This document shows, in pieces, positions 1 to 7,694 of a DNA stretch of 64,000 bases. The notes beneath the pieces were generated by a model that searched no databases, was not told the DNA's origin, and saw only the letters and a list, made by a program, of their open reading frames with translations. Source of the stretch: CAMQRS01 sp964370065 (GTDB lineage: Bacteria; Bacillota_I; Bacilli_A; Erysipelotrichales; Erysipelotrichaceae). Each line of letters begins with the position of its first letter. Positions within the stretch are counted from its first letter, which is position 1. The translations under genes and the position numbers were made by a program. The stretch is from contig CAYJGK010000003.1 of the NCBI GenBank assembly GCA_964370065.1, positions 18,494-82,493 of the forward strand, written 5' to 3'.

Positions 1-759
1 ATCTTATTAATGCTTGTATACACAATTGGATTTACTCTACCATTTTTAATAGTCGGAGTATTTACTACACAGAGTTTACGATTTTTTAAACATAATCAAA
101 AGGTTGTACGCTATACAGTTAAAATAGGAGCCGTAATCATGATAGTAATAGGGTTATTAATGGTTAGTGGGACAATGAATCAAGTGAGTCAATATTTTGC
201 TTCACTAGGTATAAACACACCAAGTGAACAGCAAACAGAAGAGGTAACTTCTAAAGAAGAGAGAGCAGAAGTAGAAGATGCACAAACTCAGGCAGATATA
301 ACCAATAATGTTGTGCCTGCAATTGGCTTTAGTTTGTATGATCAATTTGGCAACTTACATACTTTAGAACAGTATAAAGGTAAAGTCATATTTTTCAATT
401 TCTGGGCGACATGGTGCCCTCCTTGCCAAGCAGAAATGCCTTATATTCAAACTGTATATGAACAATATGGTGGGAATGAACAAGATGTAATTATCTTAGG
501 CGTGGCCTCTCCTAATGATGAAAATCCCATGACTCGTGAAGGAAGTAGTGATGAGGTAATAACTTATATGCAAGAACATGGGTATACCTACCCAACCTTA
601 CTTGATCCAACGGGGAGTATAGCTGCTCAGTATGGAGTAAGTTCTTATCCAACCACTTTTATGATTGATAAGAATGGTTACATATATGGTTATATACCGG
701 GTGGGCTTCCTTTAGAAATCATGCAACAAATGATTGAACAAACATTAGCAGCCAAGTAG
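1..759 (+). CDS. CcdA-thioredoxin (TlpA-like) fusion, 5' end missing
   Basis: The frame is open from base 1 (ATC TTA TTA ATG), so the gene starts outside the window and the ATG at 10 is not its start. About 55 visible N-terminal residues are hydrophobic and look like the last two helices of a CcdA/DsbD-type electron-carrying membrane protein (a GFTLPFLIVG stretch and a KIGAVIMIVIGLLM helix). A charged, Glu/Gln-rich linker of about 40 residues follows. The last 140 residues are a TlpA/ResA-like thioredoxin fold with the active site WCPPC and the cis-proline region SSYPTTF. CcdA passes electrons across the membrane to extracytoplasmic thioredoxin-like proteins; a fusion would carry both steps in one chain. 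Likely role: reduction of extracellular disulfides or methionine sulfoxide. Confident on the domains, less on the substrate. Confidence 0.85.
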   Translation: MLLMLVYTIGFTLPFLIVGVFTTQSLRFFKHNQKVVRYTVKIGAVIMIVIGLLMVSGTMNQVSQYFASLGINTPSEQQTEEVTSKEERAEVEDAQTQADITNNVVPAIGFSLYDQFGNLHTLEQYKGKVIFFNFWATWCPPCQAEMPYIQTVYEQYGGNEQDVIILGVASPNDENPMTREGSSDEVITYMQEHGYTYPTLLDPTGSIAAQYGVSSYPTTFMIDKNGYIYGYIPGGLPLEIMQQMIEQTLAAK

Positions 760-812
760 TCCTTCATTGACAATAATTGTTGATAAGCGTATACTTCAAC
801 TGTATGAACACG

Positions 813-855
813 AAAAAACTAAGTAAGATAACCTTGCGTCATACTTAGTTTTTTT
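813..855 (+). terminator. Intrinsic terminator after the CcdA-Trx gene
   Basis: AACTAAGTA (817-825) pairs with TACTTAGTT (842-850), followed by a T run. It ends the transcript of the upstream thioredoxin fusion, only about 15 bases before the antiporter start. Confidence 0.7.
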
Positions 856-869
856 AATGGAGGATTAAC

Positions 870-2069
870 ATGTTAACAAGTATTGCACTTATCTTTTTAA
901 TCGGCATTCTATTAGGCGGTTTATTTAATAAAATTAAGCTGCCTAGCTTAATTGGAATGATTATAACAGGAATGATATTAAGCCCTTATGCACTTCATTT
1001 ATTAGATGATAAACTTTTATCCATTTCAGCAGAAATTCGCCAAATTGCTTTAGTGATAATTCTAACAAGAGCAGGATTAGCATTAAATATAAGCGATTTA
1101 AAAAAAGTAGGGAGACCTGCTTTGTTTATGAGTTTTTTACCTGCTACAATTGAAATAGTTGCCATTGTTTTAATCGCTCCTATTTTATTTGGAGTTACTA
1201 TTTTAGAAGCAGCTCTTATGGGAAGTGTATTAGCAGCTGTTTCACCTGCTGTAGTAGTCCCTAGGATGATCACACTAATTGAAAATAAAAGGGGAACAAA
1301 AAAGGGAATTCCTCAATTAATTGTAGCAGGGGCATCAGTAGACGATGTATATGTGATTGTCTTATTTACAGCTTTTACTGCCTTAGCAGTGGGAAGTAGT
1401 ATATCTACAATTAGTTTTCTTCAAATACCCATTTCTATTATTTTAGGAATTGGATTGGGAATACTAGTAGGGAAATTTTTCACCAACTTATTCAAAAAAG
1501 TACAAGTACGCGATTCCATTAAATTGTTAATCATCATCAGTGTTTCTTTCTTATTACTAGAATTTGAACAGCAAGTATCTTCTATTGTATCAATCTCTGC
1601 TTTGTTATCTATAATGAGCATGGGAGTTACTATAAAACATGAATATCCTGCCTTAGCAATACGCTTATCCATTAAATACAATAAATTATGGGTGGCTGCT
1701 GAAGTCATGCTATTTGTTTTAGTTGGAGCGACAGTGAACACAGCTTACATGATCAATGCAGGGATAGGGACAATTGCTATTGTATTAATTGGTTTGCTAG
1801 CTAGAATGTTTGGAGTTTGGTTAAGCTTATTAAAAACGCCATTCATTAAAAAGGAACGCTTATTTTGTATGGTTGCTTACACGCCTAAAGCAACAGTACA
1901 AGCAGCCATTGGTTCTATTCCATTAACAATGGGATTAGCGTGTGGGGAATTAGTATTAAGTGTAGCAGTACTATCGATTTTAATAACTGCCCCATTTGGC
2001 GCAAAGGGAATTGATTGTTTATATACAAGATGCTTGAGTCAGGATGCAGATGATGAAACTGTGGATTGA
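870..2069 (+). CDS. Cation:proton antiporter (CPA family)
   Basis: A 399-residue polytopic membrane protein with about 12 hydrophobic segments, starting at an ATG behind the ribosome site TGGAGG. The LPSLIGMIITGMILSP stretch near the N-terminus and the VDD pair in the GASVDDVYVIVL helix are characteristic of CPA1/CPA2 Na+(K+)/H+ exchangers, where the paired acidic residues bind ion and proton. There is no C-terminal TrkA/RCK domain, so it is a bare transporter of normal core length. It probably exports Na+ or K+ in exchange for protons; the ion cannot be read from sequence. Its end overlaps the next gene by 17 bases, so the two are probably co-transcribed. Confidence 0.85.
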   Translation: MLTSIALIFLIGILLGGLFNKIKLPSLIGMIITGMILSPYALHLLDDKLLSISAEIRQIALVIILTRAGLALNISDLKKVGRPALFMSFLPATIEIVAIVLIAPILFGVTILEAALMGSVLAAVSPAVVVPRMITLIENKRGTKKGIPQLIVAGASVDDVYVIVLFTAFTALAVGSSISTISFLQIPISIILGIGLGILVGKFFTNLFKKVQVRDSIKLLIIISVSFLLLEFEQQVSSIVSISALLSIMSMGVTIKHEYPALAIRLSIKYNKLWVAAEVMLFVLVGATVNTAYMINAGIGTIAIVLIGLLARMFGVWLSLLKTPFIKKERLFCMVAYTPKATVQAAIGSIPLTMGLACGELVLSVAVLSILITAPFGAKGIDCLYTRCLSQDADDETVD

Positions 2070-2487
2070 TGGGGATGGGTGTCCAGTTGTTTATGAAAGT
2101 ATCCAAATCGCTAAACAACATCATTTAGAGTGTTGCATTGTGTGCGATACAAATCATATGTATCAATATGATGTAGAATTATATGTCGTAGGCAAAGGGA
2201 AAGACAGTGCTGATTTTGCCTTAGTCAACCGAATAAAAAAACAGGATATTATCGTTACACAAGATTATGGATTAGCTAGTATGTGTTTGGCAAAACAAGC
2301 GTATGTAATCAATCAAGATGGTTTCTTATATACTCAGGAAAATATCAATGCTTTATTAATGAGCCGTCATGAACATGCTAAAGCACGAAAAAAAGGAATG
2401 CGCACGAAAGGGTTACAAAAACGTGATCGTAAGCAAAATGAAATATTTATGCAAACTTTATCTGATTTAGTTAAGAACGTACAGTAA
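2053..2487 (+). CDS. YaiI/YqxD (DUF188) family protein
   Basis: About 144 residues. The N-terminal MKLWIDGDGCPV stretch corresponds to the conserved IxVDADACPV signature of the YaiI/YqxD family, and TQDYGLA matches the second acidic motif (usually TxDIPLA). The C-terminus is very basic (ARKKGMRTKG, KRDRKQ). The family has a PIN/NYN-like fold with clustered acidic residues, suggesting a nuclease, but its function is not established. ATG codons at 2044, 2050 and 2053 are all possible; 2053 is chosen because AGGA lies 8 bases upstream and it matches the family N-terminus. The start lies inside the antiporter gene. Alanines of the usual DADACP motif are glycines here (DGDGCP). Confidence 0.8.
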   Translation: MKLWIDGDGCPVVYESIQIAKQHHLECCIVCDTNHMYQYDVELYVVGKGKDSADFALVNRIKKQDIIVTQDYGLASMCLAKQAYVINQDGFLYTQENINALLMSRHEHAKARKKGMRTKGLQKRDRKQNEIFMQTLSDLVKNVQ

Positions 2488-2554
2488 CGTTCTTTTTATT
2501 ATCACATGTATGTTGTAAGAATATTTTATATACTAATAAAAGAGGTGGTGGCAT

Positions 2555-3811
2555 ATGAATAAAACATATTTGTGTATTGATTTAAAAACATTTTACGCCT
2601 CCGTAGAATGTGTAGAAAGAGGATTAGATCCTTTTCAAGTGGCATTAGTTGTGGCAGATAAAACAAGAGGACCTGGAGCCATAACATTAGCTATTTCTAC
2701 TAAATTAAAACAACAAGGTGTACGCAATCGATGTCGTTTGTATGAAATTCCAAAGGGAATTGATTATCTTATCGCTAAACCGCGTATGAGTCTCTATATA
2801 GACTATGCAGCGCAAGTGTATGCTATTTATTTAAAATACATTGCGAAAGAAGATATTTACATGTATTCCATTGATGAAGCTTTTTTAGACATTACTAGTT
2901 ATCTGACATTATATGAGAAAAATGCTGTTGAAATAGGGCAAATGATTATGGATGACATTAGAAATACTTTGCATTTGTATGTGAGTATAGGAATTGGTGA
3001 TAATTTATATTTAGCTAAAGTGGCTTTAGATATATTGGCAAAGCATAGCAGTAATCAAATGGCTTATTTAAGTGAAACGTTATACCGAAAACAATTATGG
3101 CACCATACGCCGTTAACTGACTTTTGGCAAATCGGTTCAAAGATACAAAAAAGATTGTATGCTTATAGTATTCAAACCATGCATGATATAACAATGTGCC
3201 CTCCCTCTGTATTAATTAAAGAATTCGGAGTGAAAGGTCAGTATTTAATAGATCATGCATGGGGAAAAGAAGAAACAACCATGCATGATATAAAGCGTTA
3301 TCAAACGAGTCAGCAATCAATTAGTAATAGTCAAATCTTATTTGAAGACTATACATACGAAGAAGCTTATATTGTAGTGAAAGAAATGATTGAAAGTAAT
3401 GTCTTACAGTTAGTGAAACATAAAGTAGTATGCGATAAAATAAGTATTCGGGTAAGGTATTCTAAAGAGAGTCATAAAAGCAGTGGAAAAAGCAAAACAT
3501 TACAACATAAAACAAATTCGTATGCGTATTTGAAAAAAGAGTTAATACAACTTTATGAAGAAACCACATCGAAAGTACATTATATACGTAGTATTGCCAT
3601 TTCTTTTGGGCATATTCTAGATGAAAAGTTAGCTACTTTTGATTTATTTAGCGACCATGAACAATTAGAAAAAGAGAAACAACTACAAGAAACCATTCTA
3701 TTAATTAAAGATAAGTATGGAAAAAATGCAATTTTAAAAGGTATGAATGTGCAAGAAAAAGCAACAGCTAGACAAAGAAATAAACTAATTGGAGGACACA
3801 ATGCTAAATAA
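2555..3811 (+). CDS. Y-family DNA polymerase (UmuC/UvrX-like)
   Basis: 418 residues. Catalytic palm motifs are visible: IDLKTFYASVE at the N-terminus (first metal-binding Asp) and YSIDEAFLD near residue 110 (the other acidic residues). A helix-hairpin-helix region and a little-finger domain fill the C-terminal half. Y-family polymerases copy past damaged bases and are error-prone. Length and the downstream YolD-like gene place it with UvrX/UmuC-type polymerases of Bacillota plasmids, prophages and chromosomes rather than with housekeeping DinB. Ribosome site AGAGGTGG precedes the ATG. It overlaps the next gene by 11 bases. No clear LexA box was found in the short upstream gap. Confidence 0.88.
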   Translation: MNKTYLCIDLKTFYASVECVERGLDPFQVALVVADKTRGPGAITLAISTKLKQQGVRNRCRLYEIPKGIDYLIAKPRMSLYIDYAAQVYAIYLKYIAKEDIYMYSIDEAFLDITSYLTLYEKNAVEIGQMIMDDIRNTLHLYVSIGIGDNLYLAKVALDILAKHSSNQMAYLSETLYRKQLWHHTPLTDFWQIGSKIQKRLYAYSIQTMHDITMCPPSVLIKEFGVKGQYLIDHAWGKEETTMHDIKRYQTSQQSISNSQILFEDYTYEEAYIVVKEMIESNVLQLVKHKVVCDKISIRVRYSKESHKSSGKSKTLQHKTNSYAYLKKELIQLYEETTSKVHYIRSIAISFGHILDEKLATFDLFSDHEQLEKEKQLQETILLIKDKYGKNAILKGMNVQEKATARQRNKLIGGHNAK

Positions 3812-4109
3812 ACAAAGAGCGAGTCAATTTTTGGCGTTTGATGCATTAAAAGGATTCCGAGAAAAATTGAAAGAAAAAGAGCGTGTCAGGGTTACTAGAA
3901 AAATATTGATGGAAGGACACTTACAAGAATTAAATGAGAAAATTCATAATTTACAAAAAGGGCAAATGGTCAAAATCGTATATTTTGATCAAGATGATTA
4001 TGTAGAAATGCAAGGGCTGGTTGCCAAAATAGACTTATTATATGAAAAGCAAATTCAAATTGTCCAAACAAAGATTGCTTTATGCGATATTTATGAAATT
4101 TTCTTTTAA
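3801..4109 (+). CDS. YolD-like protein
   Basis: 102 residues with the ribosome site GGAGG five bases before the ATG, overlapping the polymerase gene. The N-terminal RASQFLAFDALKGF stretch followed by a highly charged helix, then a small beta-rich end, is typical of YolD-like proteins. These sit beside Y-family polymerases in Bacillota and are suspected UmuD-like partners; the biochemical role is not established. Translational coupling with the polymerase supports a joint job in damage tolerance. Confidence 0.75.
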   Translation: MLNKQRASQFLAFDALKGFREKLKEKERVRVTRKILMEGHLQELNEKIHNLQKGQMVKIVYFDQDDYVEMQGLVAKIDLLYEKQIQIVQTKIALCDIYEIFF

Positions 4110-4123
4110 AAAGAAAAAGCATG

Positions 4124-4132
4124 TGCTATAAT
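4124..4132 (+). promoter_or_regulatory. Extended -10 promoter for the FNT gene
   Basis: TGC followed by TATAAT (4127-4132) is a consensus extended -10, 35 bases before the FNT start. No good -35 is needed or seen. Confidence 0.5.
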
Positions 4133-4166
4133 CAAAAAGTTAAATTTTAGAAAGAAGGAAATGATT

Positions 4167-4811
4167 ATGATTAAAAAATATGTGCCCACATTTTTAACAG
4201 CAATTTTAGCTGGATTAATTATTGTCGTAGGAGCTAGTGCCTATTTATGTTTAGAAAACCATACGTTAGGAGCTATTTTATTTACAATTGGATTGTTTAC
4301 TATTTACACATTGGATTTTAGTTTATTTACAGGTAAAGTTGGCTATTTATTTACTGATAAGACAGTAACAGTAAAGAAAATTATTATTATTTGGTGTGGT
4401 AACTTTGCAGGAGCATTTGTAGGAGCGTATGCTATTTTAGCGACACGTTTAGTGGAAACAACAAATATGGTTGTGAATGTAAAACATTATGCAGAAATTA
4501 AAATAGCTGATGGATATGTAAGTGTGTTTATTTTAGCGATGTTCTGCGGAATTATGATGTATATTGCTGCTGAAACATATAAAAGAACACAACATACTGC
4601 AAATAGCACAGGAGGATATATTGGATTATTCTTAGTTGTTATGACTTTCTTATTATTAGGATTTGAGCATAGCATTGCTAATATCTTCTACTTTACCTTA
4701 GCACAAGTTTGGAGTGTAGAAGCATTTGTTGCTTTGTTAGTAGCGAGTTTAGGGAATGCCGTTGGGGGAATGTTAATTCCTAATGTATTGAAATTAGCGA
4801 ATATTAAATAA
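4167..4811 (+). CDS. Formate/nitrite transporter (FNT) family channel
   Basis: About 214 residues with six membrane helices. The motif GFEHSIANIFYF near residue 170 is a hallmark of FNT proteins, which conduct formate, nitrite, hydrosulfide or acetate/lactate as pentamers. Start: ATGs at 4161 and 4167 compete; AAGG lies only 2 bases from 4161 but 8 from 4167, so 4167 is preferred. At 214 residues it is shorter than FocA (about 285) because it lacks terminal extensions. The substrate cannot be assigned from sequence; formate or another fermentation acid is the likely cargo. Confidence 0.82.
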   Translation: MIKKYVPTFLTAILAGLIIVVGASAYLCLENHTLGAILFTIGLFTIYTLDFSLFTGKVGYLFTDKTVTVKKIIIIWCGNFAGAFVGAYAILATRLVETTNMVVNVKHYAEIKIADGYVSVFILAMFCGIMMYIAAETYKRTQHTANSTGGYIGLFLVVMTFLLLGFEHSIANIFYFTLAQVWSVEAFVALLVASLGNAVGGMLIPNVLKLANIK

Positions 4812-4815
4812 ATTT

Positions 4816-4840
4816 AAAAGAGGCAGCGCCTCTTTTTTTT
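4816..4840 (+). terminator. Intrinsic terminator after FNT gene
   Basis: AAAGAGGC and GCCTCTTT form a compact 8-bp stem with loop AGC, followed by a run of T. Confidence 0.8.
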
Positions 4841-4852
4841 AAACAAATAAAT

Positions 4853-4879
4853 AAAAAACACTTCAGCAGTGAAGTGTTT
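4853..4879 (-). terminator. Intrinsic terminator of the hemolysin III gene
   Basis: AAACACTTCA and TGAAGTGTTT form a perfect 10-bp stem with loop GCAG. On the minus strand it is followed by TTTTTTAT, directly after the stop codon of the hemolysin III gene. Confidence 0.8.
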
Positions 4880-5546
4880 ATAAGACATAAAATATAATGG
4901 CAAATGCATGGGTAATACTGCCTAATAAAACAAAAATATGAAATACGCAGTGCATATATGTTTGTTTGTGACCGATGGCATAAAGAATGGCACCTATTGT
5001 GTAGAAGATTCCACCCCCTAGGATTAAAATAAACCCATGTATGCCAACAACTTCAAGTAATACATTGGCATAGACAATAATTGCCCATCCCATTACTAAA
5101 TTACAAAGCATAGAGAAAATCTGATATTTTTTAACATCAATAGCAGTGAAAATGATTGCAACAATGGCTAATCCCCATTCTAAAGCTAATAACCCCCAAC
5201 CAAGAGTGGGATAAACGGGGATAATCTTTACAACGACAATTGGTGTATAAGTACCAGCAATTAAAAAGTAAATAGCGCAGTGATCTAAGATTTGCATCAC
5301 TTTCTTTGCTGTACTTTTTGGTAGTCCATGATAAATACTTGACATGGTATATAATAAGATACTACTTAATCCATATATAATAGATGTAATCACACCTGCA
5401 ATGCTGCCATGCATGGCTGCAATAACAACACAAGTAATTAATACCACAACACTGATACCAGCACCGACGATGTGAGAAACAGAGTTAAAAATTTCTTCAC
5501 CTTGTTTATAGTTAGGTAAGATACGATCTGCTAATTTTGTACGCAT
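4878..5546 (-). CDS. Hemolysin III / PAQR family membrane protein
   Basis: 222 residues with seven membrane helices. Family motifs are SHIVGAGIS near residue 25, SSIYHGL near residue 68 (Ser and His), DHCAIYFLIAGTYTP near residue 90, and the C-terminal HCVFHIFVLLGS with the H-x3-H pair. In the PAQR superfamily these Ser, Asp and His residues coordinate zinc. Bacterial members (YqfA/Hly-III) are named for a hemolytic activity of one Bacillus protein, but their physiological role is open; lipid or membrane-energetics functions are proposed. Ribosome site AAGGAGG is present. The gene is divergent from the zinc-ribbon gene. Confidence 0.88.
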   Translation of the reverse strand: MRTKLADRILPNYKQGEEIFNSVSHIVGAGISVVVLITCVVIAAMHGSIAGVITSIIYGLSSILLYTMSSIYHGLPKSTAKKVMQILDHCAIYFLIAGTYTPIVVVKIIPVYPTLGWGLLALEWGLAIVAIIFTAIDVKKYQIFSMLCNLVMGWAIIVYANVLLEVVGIHGFILILGGGIFYTIGAILYAIGHKQTYMHCVFHIFVLLGSITHAFAIIFYVL

Positions 5547-5559
5547 ATTATTCCTCCTT

Positions 5560-5576
5560 TAGTATAATGTATACTA
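5560..5576. promoter_or_regulatory. Inverted repeat upstream of the hemolysin III gene
   Basis: TAGTATA-ATG-TATACTA is a perfect 7-bp inverted repeat immediately upstream of the ribosome site of the minus-strand gene. The TATACT in it could be the -10, so it may be an operator or simply an AT-rich promoter. Confidence 0.3.
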
Positions 5577-5675
5577 TTTTACCATAAAAATAATAATAAG
5601 GGAAAGAGAACACAGGCATTTACGTAAACAATAACTGTATAAAGCATGTTAAATGATGTGAATGAATAGTTCTAC

Positions 5676-5703
5676 TTTACAAAGTAAATAGAATCGCTAT
5701 AAT
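5676..5703 (+). promoter_or_regulatory. Sigma-A-like promoter for the zinc-ribbon gene
   Basis: TTTACA (5676-5681), a 16-base spacer and a perfect TATAAT (5698-5703) stand 28 bases before the start codon. Confidence 0.6.
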
Positions 5704-5730
5704 AAAATTATTATAAAGAGGTGGAAAATA

Positions 5731-6144
5731 ATGAATAAAATTAAAAATGCATTAATCCGATTCATGTATGGAAGATATATAATGTATGGAGGCGATGCAC
5801 TTAATAGATGTTTACAAATTGTAGCGATTGTGATTTTACTATTAAATATATTCATTTTAGGAAATGAGATAGTAAGTATTCTTGTATGGGCTGTATTAAT
5901 TTTTCAGATGTATCGATTACTATCTAAAAATATTACACGCAGAAGAAAGGAAAATGAAGCGTTTCTTAAATTAATTAGACCTATTACGAAGCGTAAAAAC
6001 TTAGCCAATAAAGCAAAACAAGATCCTAATCACAAATACTTTATTTGTCCAAAATGTGGACAGAATGTAAGAGTGCCTAAAGGACGAGGAAAGATTACAA
6101 TTACCTGTCCAAAATGTGGACATAAATTTAATAAAAGGAGTTAA
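5731..6144 (+). CDS. Small membrane protein with C-terminal zinc ribbon
   Basis: 137 residues. Two hydrophobic helices at about residues 28-65 are followed by a very basic stretch (RRRKEN, KRKN). A C-terminal treble-clef-like zinc ribbon carries two CPKCG knuckles about 21 residues apart. The ribbon should sit in the cytoplasm. Similar zinc-ribbon membrane proteins are common and uncharacterised in gut Bacillota. It is followed 4 bases later by another small membrane protein, so the two form an operon. Function is unknown. Confidence 0.75.
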   Translation: MNKIKNALIRFMYGRYIMYGGDALNRCLQIVAIVILLLNIFILGNEIVSILVWAVLIFQMYRLLSKNITRRRKENEAFLKLIRPITKRKNLANKAKQDPNHKYFICPKCGQNVRVPKGRGKITITCPKCGHKFNKRS

Positions 6145-6148
6145 GTAA

Positions 6149-6394
6149 ATGAGTATTATTTATATTATATTATTTATCCTATTAATGAATGTTATGCGCT
6201 TTAATTTCTTTTTTGGAATCATAGCTTATATTTTCTTATTTAGTATGTTACGTAAAAATACGAGACGATCGACTTATTATCAAAGTGGAAATGGTGGCTA
6301 TCAAAGAACGTATAGTAATCAACAACAAAGACAACAAGACCCACGTGTTCAAGGTGCAATTGATATCGAATTTAGTGAAGAAGAAATAGCATAA
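6149..6394 (+). CDS. Small membrane protein of unknown function
   Basis: 81 residues: an N-terminal pair of hydrophobic helices (residues 1-35), an Arg-rich turn (RKNTRRS), a Gln/Tyr/Gly-rich low-complexity middle and an acidic end (IDIEFSEEE). Ribosome site AAAAGGAG is present, and the start lies 4 bases after the zinc-ribbon gene. Not assigned to a family. Its existence is supported by spacing, ribosome site and a terminator behind it. Confidence 0.65.
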   Translation: MSIIYIILFILLMNVMRFNFFFGIIAYIFLFSMLRKNTRRSTYYQSGNGGYQRTYSNQQQRQQDPRVQGAIDIEFSEEEIA

Positions 6395-6438
6395 CAATTT
6401 AAAAGTATGCCTACATAAAATGTTTTAGTATTCACAAT

Positions 6439-6469
6439 AAGCAATAGAAATAAAACTATTGCTTTTTTT
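6439..6469 (+). terminator. Intrinsic terminator
   Basis: AAGCAATAG (6439-6447) pairs with CTATTGCTT (6456-6464), followed by seven T. It ends the two-gene small membrane protein operon. Confidence 0.8.
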
Positions 6470-6557
6470 ACGAGAAAAATGTAACAGCTTTCATAAAAAT
6501 GTTGTGTATTTATTTATTTTTGATATACTTTTAGAAGATAGAAAGTAGAGGGTGTAT

Positions 6558-7547
6558 ATGACTAGAATTATAGATGTCGCAAAAAAAGCAGGAGTTTCGG
6601 TATCCACTGTTTCGAAAGTATTAAAAAACTATCCGAATGTAAGTATGCAGACCAAGGAAAAAGTCAATGCAGCAATTGTAGAGTTAGACTATGTACCCAA
6701 TGTGATTGCTTCGGCATTATCTACTAAAAACTATAATCGAATTGCTATTTGGATCAATTTCAATAATGAAAAACAAGCTATAGATGAAATTAATATGCAA
6801 TATTTATTTGGTGCATTAAGTGAAGCTAAAAAATTAGGATTACATGTTTTGCCTGTATTCTCGTACATGTATAGTGAAAGTAGTAGTGAAGAACTAACGC
6901 GTTACTTTAGATCAGAAGGAGTTACTGGAATTATTGCCTATGGATTAAATAAAGAAGATGCTAATATATTAGAGGTCATTAAAGGCAATTGCTTTTTATG
7001 CGTGGCGTCTGATACGGATTTTAGTGATCATAAAATAACATCAGTTTCCATTGATAATATACAAGCCCAATATGAAGTCGCTAAAAAAACAATTGATGGA
7101 AAATATTGTAAGAAGGTATTATACTTAGCAGGAAAAGAAAACGGGTTTGTAACAAACCCTCGTATCCAAGGGATTTTAAAACTGCAAAAGGAATTAGGGT
7201 TTTCCTTAACCATTGAGCACGCTGACTTTAGTGAAAAGAAGGCAAGAGAAATTGTACAGCGTATCGGAGTAAATAGTGATGTGATCGTATGTGCATCCGA
7301 CTTGATGGCTATTGGTGCTAAAAATGCATTAAAAGAAATGGATATTTTTAGACCGATTTGTGGATTTGATGGCATCACACTAATGGGTTATGTAGGGGAG
7401 GAAATGTATACCGTGCGTCAAGATTTTTATCATCTATCAGAGGAGTGCGTAAAGGAAGTGAAAAGATTGATTGATGGGGAAGTAGGACATAAAAGGCTGA
7501 TTGAACATGAATTAGTTCAAATAGCCTATCAAGAAGTTTTATTATAA
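6558..7547 (+). CDS. LacI-family transcriptional regulator (likely maltodextrin regulator)
   Basis: 329 residues. An N-terminal helix-turn-helix (IIDVAKKAGVSVSTVSKVL) and hinge (NVIASALSTK) are classic LacI/GalR. The rest is a periplasmic-binding-protein-like sensor domain ending in the usual GFDGI region. The ATG at 6558 is preferred over the GTG at 6552, which lies inside the ribosome site AGAGGG. It precedes malQ by 150 bases and a perfect palindrome lies in that gap, so it probably represses malQ and responds to a maltodextrin or glucose derivative. That target is inferred from context. Confidence 0.85.
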   Translation: MTRIIDVAKKAGVSVSTVSKVLKNYPNVSMQTKEKVNAAIVELDYVPNVIASALSTKNYNRIAIWINFNNEKQAIDEINMQYLFGALSEAKKLGLHVLPVFSYMYSESSSEELTRYFRSEGVTGIIAYGLNKEDANILEVIKGNCFLCVASDTDFSDHKITSVSIDNIQAQYEVAKKTIDGKYCKKVLYLAGKENGFVTNPRIQGILKLQKELGFSLTIEHADFSEKKAREIVQRIGVNSDVIVCASDLMAIGAKNALKEMDIFRPICGFDGITLMGYVGEEMYTVRQDFYHLSEECVKEVKRLIDGEVGHKRLIEHELVQIAYQEVLL

Positions 7548-7555
7548 AGGTTAGT

Positions 7556-7582
7556 AAAGATACGTCAAATTGTATCTTTTAT
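7556..7582 (+). terminator. Weak intrinsic terminator after the LacI gene
   Basis: AAAGATAC (7556-7563) and GTATCTTT (7572-7579) form an 8-bp stem followed by a short T-rich tail. Confidence 0.5.
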
Positions 7583-7591
7583 TTGCAATTG

Positions 7592-7621
7592 TTTGCTGAA
7601 AACGTTTTCTTATGGTACACT
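7592..7621 (+). promoter_or_regulatory. Palindromic LacI/cre-type operator in the malQ promoter
   Basis: GAAAACGTTTTC (7598-7609) is a perfect 12-bp palindrome with the central CG typical of LacI-family operators and CcpA cre sites (TGAAAACGTTTTCT). It sits between a possible -35 TTTGCT (7592-7597) and -10 TACACT (7616-7621), where binding would block transcription of malQ. Either the adjacent LacI protein or CcpA could bind. Confidence 0.65.
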
Positions 7622-7694
7622 TCAATAAGAGGTGACACAACGAAAACACAGCTACAACAAAGAAATTTGGAAATTAAAATAAGGAGAAAAAAGA

